NCBI RefSeq assembly: GCF_022288725.1
Contig: NZ_JAKNTA010000002.1
Coordinates: 470,404 to 534,403 of the forward strand
Source: Kitasatospora sp. A2-31
Lineage (GTDB): Bacteria; Actinomycetota; Actinomycetes; Streptomycetales; Streptomycetaceae
Direction: 5' to 3'
DNA length: 64,000 nt
Below the pieces are notes generated by a model. The model did not search any database. It was not told the origin of the DNA and saw only the letters and a list, made by a program, of their open reading frames with translations. This document shows, piece by piece, positions 59,828 to 64,000 of the stretch. Position numbers and translations under genes: made by a program. Numbering within the stretch: the stretch's first letter is position 1; each line of letters starts with the position of its first letter.

Positions 59828-60154
59828 TCACGTCTCGATGTGCTGGGAGCGTGCGTGGCTGCAGGGCACCAGGGGGTGCAGTGATCCTTCACCGGTGTCG
59901 GGGACGCGGATGGGCGTCGTGCAGGGGCCGCCGTCGCCCCTGTAGTCGTGGCACCCGCAGGGCGGATACGGCGGGAAGGGCAGCTTCGCGGTGCACGGGT
60001 TCCCGAACCAGCCCTCCTCGGGGACCGGTTCCACCTTGGACCGCGCCAGGATGGCCGCCGCTTCCTTCCGCGCGGTGATGATGAGGTACGCGGCCTCCTC
60101 CCAAGCCTGCGCCTGTTCGGCGTTGAGGACGTTCTGGTGGGGGATATCCGGCAT
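59828..60154 (-). CDS. Cys-rich small protein (DUF6422-like)
   Basis: A 108-residue soluble protein. The first half is a helix-rich segment (VLNAEQAQAWEEAAYLIITA, RKEAAAILARSKVEP); the second half has clustered Cys in GNPCTAKL, PPYPPCGCHDY and GGPCTTPI plus His, a likely metal site. I think it belongs to the family annotated DUF6422 in Streptomyces, but this is from memory. GAGGAG precedes the ATG at 60154. Confidence 0.7.
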   Translation of the reverse strand: MPDIPHQNVLNAEQAQAWEEAAYLIITARKEAAAILARSKVEPVPEEGWFGNPCTAKLPFPPYPPCGCHDYRGDGGPCTTPIRVPDTGEGSLHPLVPCSHARSQHIET

Positions 60155-60241
60155 TTCATCACTCCTCGGTCTCGGGTGGCAGGTCAGTCCTATCGGAGAC
60201 CCGACTGCCGTGGCCGGTGCGACGCGCACGTCACGTCGACG

Positions 60242-61984
60242 TCACGCACTTGCCGCGAGAGTCAGCGCGCGTGCGCCCTGCCCTCGAACGTCGGGCTGCG
60301 GGACCGCGAGTCGCCCGGCACCGGACCGTCGAGCGCCGTGCCCGGCGTCGAGTTCCAGGTGGGAGCCGGTGAAGTCGGCCCGCAGGCGGCGGTCGTGGGT
60401 GACGATGACGACCGCGCCCGGGTAGTCGGTCAGTGCCGCCTGGAGGTGTTCGACCAGGGCGGGTGAGAGGTGGTTGGTGGGCTCGTCCAGCAGCAGCAGG
60501 TCGACCGGTCCGCTGACCAGGCGGGCCAGTTCGATTCGCCGCTGCTGGCCGTAGGACAGGGCGCCGACCGTGAGCCGCAGGTCCGACGGGTGGAAGAGAC
60601 CCAGTGCGAGGAGGGCGTCGGCGTGGTCGTCCGGGGCTCCGCCGCGACCGTGGGCGAAGGCCTGGAGCACCGTCAGGTCCGGGGCCCACGCGGTGGTGTC
60701 CTGCCGCAGGTGGCCGATCCGGCCACGGGTGCGGACCGTGCCCTCGTCGGGCTGCAGTTCGCCGGCGACGACCCGCAGGAGGGTGGTCTTGCCCGCGCCG
60801 TTGGGCCCGGTGACGAGCAGCCGCTCGCCGGCTGCGATGTGCAGGGAGGGGAGGTGGAGGCGGTCCGCGACGCGGATGTCCGTGAGTTCCGCCGCGGGCT
60901 GTGCCGCGTGCGCGGGCCGGGCGGGCGGTGCGGCGTCGGCGGAGGCCTTGCCGCCGAGGCCCGGGGTGAAGACCAGGGGTTCGGGCGGCGGCGCCACCGG
61001 GCGGGCGGTGAGCCGTTCGACGCGTTCCTTGGCGTTGCGGACGCGGCTCATCGCGCCGTGGCCGCGTCCCCGGCTGCGGAAGCCGCCGTGGCCGAACACG
61101 GACAGCGGCAGCTTGCGCGGGATCCCGTCGAGACGGGCGACGTTGGTGGCGGCCAGCCTGGTGTTGCGGGCCAGTTCGGCGCGCCACTCCTCGTACGCCC
61201 GCACGCGGTACCGGTGTTCGGCGGCCTTGGTGGCGAGGTAACCGCCGTAGCCGTCCCCGTGGCGGGTGACCTTGCCCTCGGCGACCTCCAGGATGGTCGT
61301 GGTGACGCGCTCGAGGAACACCCGGTCGTGGGTGACCGCGAGCACGGTGCCCCGGTGCGCGCGGAGGTGGTCCTCCAGCCAGGCCAGTGCCTGGTCGTCG
61401 AGGTCGTTGGTCGGCTCGTCCAGGAGCAGCAGTTCGGGTTGGGAGGCGAGGGTGGCGGCCAGCGCCAGCCGCGACCGCTCGCCACCGGAGAGCGTGCCCA
61501 GGGCCCGGGCCCGGTCCAGGGCGGGAAGGCCGAGACCGTGCAGAGCGATGTCCACCCGGGCGTCCGCCTCGTAGCCGGCACGGGACTCGTAACGGGCGAC
61601 CAGTTCGGCGTACGCGTTCAGGGCGGGGCCGAGCGCCTCCGGTGCGAGGCCGCCCAGTGCGGCCTCGGCCCGGCGCATGCGCGCCTCCAGGTCGCGCAGG
61701 TCGGCGAGCGCGAGGTCGATCGCGTTCCGGACGGTGGCGTGCGGCGGCAGGGCCAGGGACTGGGCGAGGTGGCCGACGCCGCCGGGCGCGACCACGGTGA
61801 CCTCGCCGTGGTCGGGCCGGTCGGCGCCGGCGACGATCCGCAGGAGGGTGGACTTGCCCGCGCCGTTGTCACCGATGATCCCGGCCTTCTCGCCGGGTTT
61901 GACGGTGAAGGACACGGCGTCCAGGACGGTGCGGTCCTCGTAGCGGCGGGTGACGTTCTGCAGGGACAGTTGCGAGCGGAGCAT
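60242..61984 (-). CDS. ABC-F family ATPase (ribosome-protection type)
   Basis: A 580-residue soluble protein with two ATPase domains and no membrane segment. Domain 1: Walker A IIGDNGAGKSTLLR at 36-49, signature TLSGGERSRLALAATL, Walker B LLLLDEPTNDLDD. An inter-domain linker of about 70 residues follows. Domain 2: GPNGAGKTTLLR, signature ALSYGQQRRIELARL (Tyr in place of the first Gly), LLLLDEPTNHLSP. The arrangement fits actinobacterial ABC-F resistance proteins (Msr/OleB/Vga-like), which dislodge antibiotics from the ribosome. AGGGGGA precedes the ATG. Two inverted-repeat operators lie upstream; no regulator gene is adjacent. The exact drug is unknown. Confidence 0.9.
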   Translation of the reverse strand: MLRSQLSLQNVTRRYEDRTVLDAVSFTVKPGEKAGIIGDNGAGKSTLLRIVAGADRPDHGEVTVVAPGGVGHLAQSLALPPHATVRNAIDLALADLRDLEARMRRAEAALGGLAPEALGPALNAYAELVARYESRAGYEADARVDIALHGLGLPALDRARALGTLSGGERSRLALAATLASQPELLLLDEPTNDLDDQALAWLEDHLRAHRGTVLAVTHDRVFLERVTTTILEVAEGKVTRHGDGYGGYLATKAAEHRYRVRAYEEWRAELARNTRLAATNVARLDGIPRKLPLSVFGHGGFRSRGRGHGAMSRVRNAKERVERLTARPVAPPPEPLVFTPGLGGKASADAAPPARPAHAAQPAAELTDIRVADRLHLPSLHIAAGERLLVTGPNGAGKTTLLRVVAGELQPDEGTVRTRGRIGHLRQDTTAWAPDLTVLQAFAHGRGGAPDDHADALLALGLFHPSDLRLTVGALSYGQQRRIELARLVSGPVDLLLLDEPTNHLSPALVEHLQAALTDYPGAVVIVTHDRRLRADFTGSHLELDAGHGARRSGAGRLAVPQPDVRGQGARALTLAASA

Positions 61985-62166
61985 GGACGGGTCCCCCTGT
62001 TCTCGGCGCGGCTGCCGGTGGGATCGGGTGGTGAGGGCCTGTGGATTCGGCGCGTCGACTGCTGATCGGGAGCGCGCCGGTCGCCCGGGCTGCACGACTG
62101 TCTGGCTGGCGGGAACGGCCGGGGTGCGTATGAGCGGGACTCCTTGAGCGGACCGGTGAGAGCGGC

Positions 62167-62181
62167 GAGACGAACCGTCTC
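62167..62181. promoter_or_regulatory. Operator GAGACG-AAC-CGTCTC
   Basis: Perfect six-base inverted repeat about 180 bp before the ABC-F start. Shares the half-site AGACG with the next site. Confidence 0.55.
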
Positions 62182-62224
62182 GTCTTGTGTTGCTCAACTC
62201 TGCATCATGCGCCGGCTCGCGTCA

Positions 62225-62242
62225 AGACGAACCGTTCCGTCT
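62225..62242. promoter_or_regulatory. Operator AGACG-AACCGTTC-CGTCT
   Basis: Same half-site with a wider spacer, 60 bp from the first site. The pair is typical of TetR-controlled resistance genes. Confidence 0.5.
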
Positions 62243-62517
62243 CGTCGCGCCGATGCGCAGCGAGGACCGGCGTCCGACCGGACCGGGCGGGACGCCCGCC
62301 ACGGGCCCGCCTGCTGATGCCCCGAGCGGCCCCCGGCCGGTAGGTCTCGGGCCCGGGTTCGCGGACCGTGGTGGCCGGTGGTGCGCCGGCGTGCGGGAGC
62401 ACGGCGAGCCCCGGCCCTGCGCGGTGGCCGACGGTGTCGGTGGTCGGCGTTATAAAGGACGCGGATCGGCGGGGTCGGGGCTGCGACGGGGCGTCGCGCC
62501 GGGTTTGGGAGGTTGCC

Positions 62518-63072
62518 GTGCTGTTCGGGTCGCGGACCGGATTCGGTCTGGAGTTCCACGTCGAACGCGACCCGGGGCTGCTCTGCGTCGATGTCTTCGT
62601 CGGCGGGCTCCACGTGAACCCGTGGGACGACGCCTTCTACCCGCCGCTGTTGGTCAAGAAGCTCAAGGACGAGCTCGGCCGCTTCCGCATCCCGACCGGT
62701 CCACCGGTGGGGTACACCTCGCCGTCCGAGTCCTTCCACGTCGCCGAGCGCTGGATGGACGGCGACGCCTCCGCCACCGGGCCCGAATCCGGGGCCGGGG
62801 CGGAGCTCGCGCGGTGCGAGTTCCTGGAGTGGGGGGAGTGCACCGACGGGGTGACGGCGTTCGCGTTCCCCGACGGGGACCGGGTGCACCTCGCCTGCCG
62901 GTCACGTGACGGCGGCGAGGCAGCCCGGGGCGCCGATGCCCGGCACGAGCCGACGGTGGTGTCGGTGGGCCGGACGGTGCTCGTCGACACCCTGGAGCGC
63001 TCCCTCATCGTCGCCGAACACGAGTGGTCCGTCCGACTCGCCGCCATCACCGGCCGCAACGGGAATCGATGA
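62518..63072 (+). CDS. Hypothetical protein, 184 residues
   Basis: A soluble protein beginning LFGSRTGFGLEFHVERDPGL and continuing FVGGLHVNPWDDAFYPPLLVKK. It is Trp-, Phe- and acid-rich with no export signal. The style resembles immunity or suppressor-like proteins of polymorphic toxin loci, but no toxin is adjacent. The GTG at 62518 has GGGAGG seven bases upstream, and TATAAA lies about 70 bp before it. Confidence 0.65.
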   Translation: MLFGSRTGFGLEFHVERDPGLLCVDVFVGGLHVNPWDDAFYPPLLVKKLKDELGRFRIPTGPPVGYTSPSESFHVAERWMDGDASATGPESGAGAELARCEFLEWGECTDGVTAFAFPDGDRVHLACRSRDGGEAARGADARHEPTVVSVGRTVLVDTLERSLIVAEHEWSVRLAAITGRNGNR

Positions 63073-63151
63073 CGGCGGGGGCCTTTCCGCCGTGCCTGCT
63101 CCCCCGGAGGGCCCGCGCCTCGTGGGGCGGCCGAGCCGCTACCCTGCGGGG

Positions 63152-63904
63152 ATGCCGTACGAGCTCAACGCCGTCATCGGGGGCTTCGCCCTGCTCAGGA
63201 GCCTGACTGCCGGGATTCGGGAGGCGACCGTCGCCCCGCTCCGGCAACGCATGGGCCTGGTGCCCGTCACCGGCGTGCTCCTCGAGGAACGGTTCGGTTC
63301 GGCTCGGGCCGTCGAGCAGACCCTGGGCCACTGGTCCCGGGGCGGGACGATCGCCCACGTGGAGGCGGACTTCCACGGAGGGGACGGGCTCCAGGCCGCC
63401 GCCGTGTGGCGAACCGGCACGAAGGTGTGGGGTGCGGCCCGTACCCGGGACTTCACCGGGCCGCGGAAGGACTGGCCGATCAACGCCGCGCTCGCCCTGC
63501 TCGATGTCGTTCCGAGGAGTGCCGACGAGGCGGACCACCCCGACCTGTTCCTGGAGGTGGGGCTCGGCTGGGAGCAGGACACGGCAGGCTGGCAGTCGGC
63601 CGGTCGGACCGCCGGCTGGGCGGCGACCTACGACGAGTGGCACGAGGAGCACCTGGCGGAGCAGGAGAGGATGGCGCGTGCCGCCGCGGAGTCGGAGAGG
63701 AACAGGAGGCTCCCCGACGTCCCCGTGGCCCTGGACGGCAAGGCGATCATGGGCCTGCTCGGCCTTCCTCCGGGGCCCCTGATCGGTGCGGCCACTCGCC
63801 ACCTGCAGGATCTTCATCTCGAAGGCGGCCCGCTGTCGCCGGAAGAGGCCGTGTCCCGGCTGCGGGCCTGGGCCGCGGAGCAGGACGCGGGGCGCCGCGG
63901 CTGA
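63152..63904 (+). CDS. Hypothetical protein with nucleotidyltransferase-like C-terminus
   Basis: A 250-residue soluble protein. The N-terminal ~160 residues are unrecognised (PYELNAVIGGFALLRSLTAG, then VWGAARTRDFTGPRKDW). Near the C-terminus, MGLLGLPPGPLIGAATRHLQ then DLHLEGGPLSPEEAVSRL recalls the last helix pair of PcnA-type CCA-adding or poly(A) polymerases (GxxPGPxxGxxLxxL). Catalytic motifs are absent, so activity is not claimed. TACCCT lies six bases before the ATG, suggesting a leaderless mRNA. Confidence 0.65.
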   Translation: MPYELNAVIGGFALLRSLTAGIREATVAPLRQRMGLVPVTGVLLEERFGSARAVEQTLGHWSRGGTIAHVEADFHGGDGLQAAAVWRTGTKVWGAARTRDFTGPRKDWPINAALALLDVVPRSADEADHPDLFLEVGLGWEQDTAGWQSAGRTAGWAATYDEWHEEHLAEQERMARAAAESERNRRLPDVPVALDGKAIMGLLGLPPGPLIGAATRHLQDLHLEGGPLSPEEAVSRLRAWAAEQDAGRRG

Positions 63905-64000
63905 ACGGTCCGGGCTCGCCCTCGGCCGAGGGCCTCGCACGATGGCCGGGGTTGTCACCGCCTGACCGTGACCGGGTCACCGCGACAGGTCGCCGTCCCG

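Overview
The window is high-GC DNA with strong third-position GC bias, GTG starts, leaderless promoters and gene families typical of Streptomycetaceae, so it is most likely a Streptomyces or Kitasatospora chromosome. It reads as an accessory or arm-type region: many one- and two-gene units, an insertion sequence, a small non-autonomous transposon, several decayed genes and few core genes (htpG and trpF are the exceptions).

Region by region. 1-1.8 kb: the right part of an IS5-type element with a likely -1 frameshift, abutting a membrane gene it appears to have truncated. 2-6 kb: small secreted and membrane proteins, then a divergent drug exporter and LysR regulator. 6-9.8 kb: a tightly coupled minus-strand operon (DoxX-like protein, DUF3419/BtaA-like transferase, a 37-residue bridging peptide, DUF2071 protein, methyltransferase-like protein, membrane protein) behind a perfect palindrome. 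9.9-15 kb: stand-alone trpF, a TmrB-like tunicamycin-resistance protein, a lipoprotein, and a radical SAM/PLP-enzyme pair sharing an ATGA overlap. 15-25.6 kb: mostly hypotheticals, an odd tRNA gene with a nine-base anticodon loop, a 121-bp MITE-like element, broken small genes, a STAS protein and an AraC regulator. 25.8-36.4 kb: htpG, an F420-type oxidoreductase, a DUF1772 protein with two operators, a SulP transporter, a diacylglycerol-kinase-like enzyme, a DUF2252 protein and a DMT exporter behind a possible leader peptide.

36.4-37.6 kb is the most unusual part. A leaderless gene for a conserved 243-residue protein of unknown function is followed by RNA that folds as two circularly permuted tRNAs: in each, the anticodon-stem/T-arm/3' acceptor half lies upstream of the 5' acceptor/D-arm/anticodon half. 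The unit ends in a perfect 13-bp hairpin terminator. This looks like one transcription unit and is the best candidate for an undescribed system.

37.6-53.5 kb: RDD protein, aldo/keto reductase, acetyltransferase, lipoprotein, MarR, an M48 protease with a helical-repeat-like neighbour, a penicillin-binding-protein fragment, SDR plus TetR with paired operators, and an ABC exporter translationally coupled to a 26-residue peptide. 53.6-57.9 kb: a MacB/LolD-like ABC transporter co-transcribed with a sensor kinase, with its response regulator convergent. 58-64 kb: a secreted hydrolase, a Cys-rich protein, an ABC-F protein with paired operators, and two hypotheticals. At least eight genes or short frames share a TANNNT hexamer exactly six bases before the start codon, consistent with leaderless transcription.
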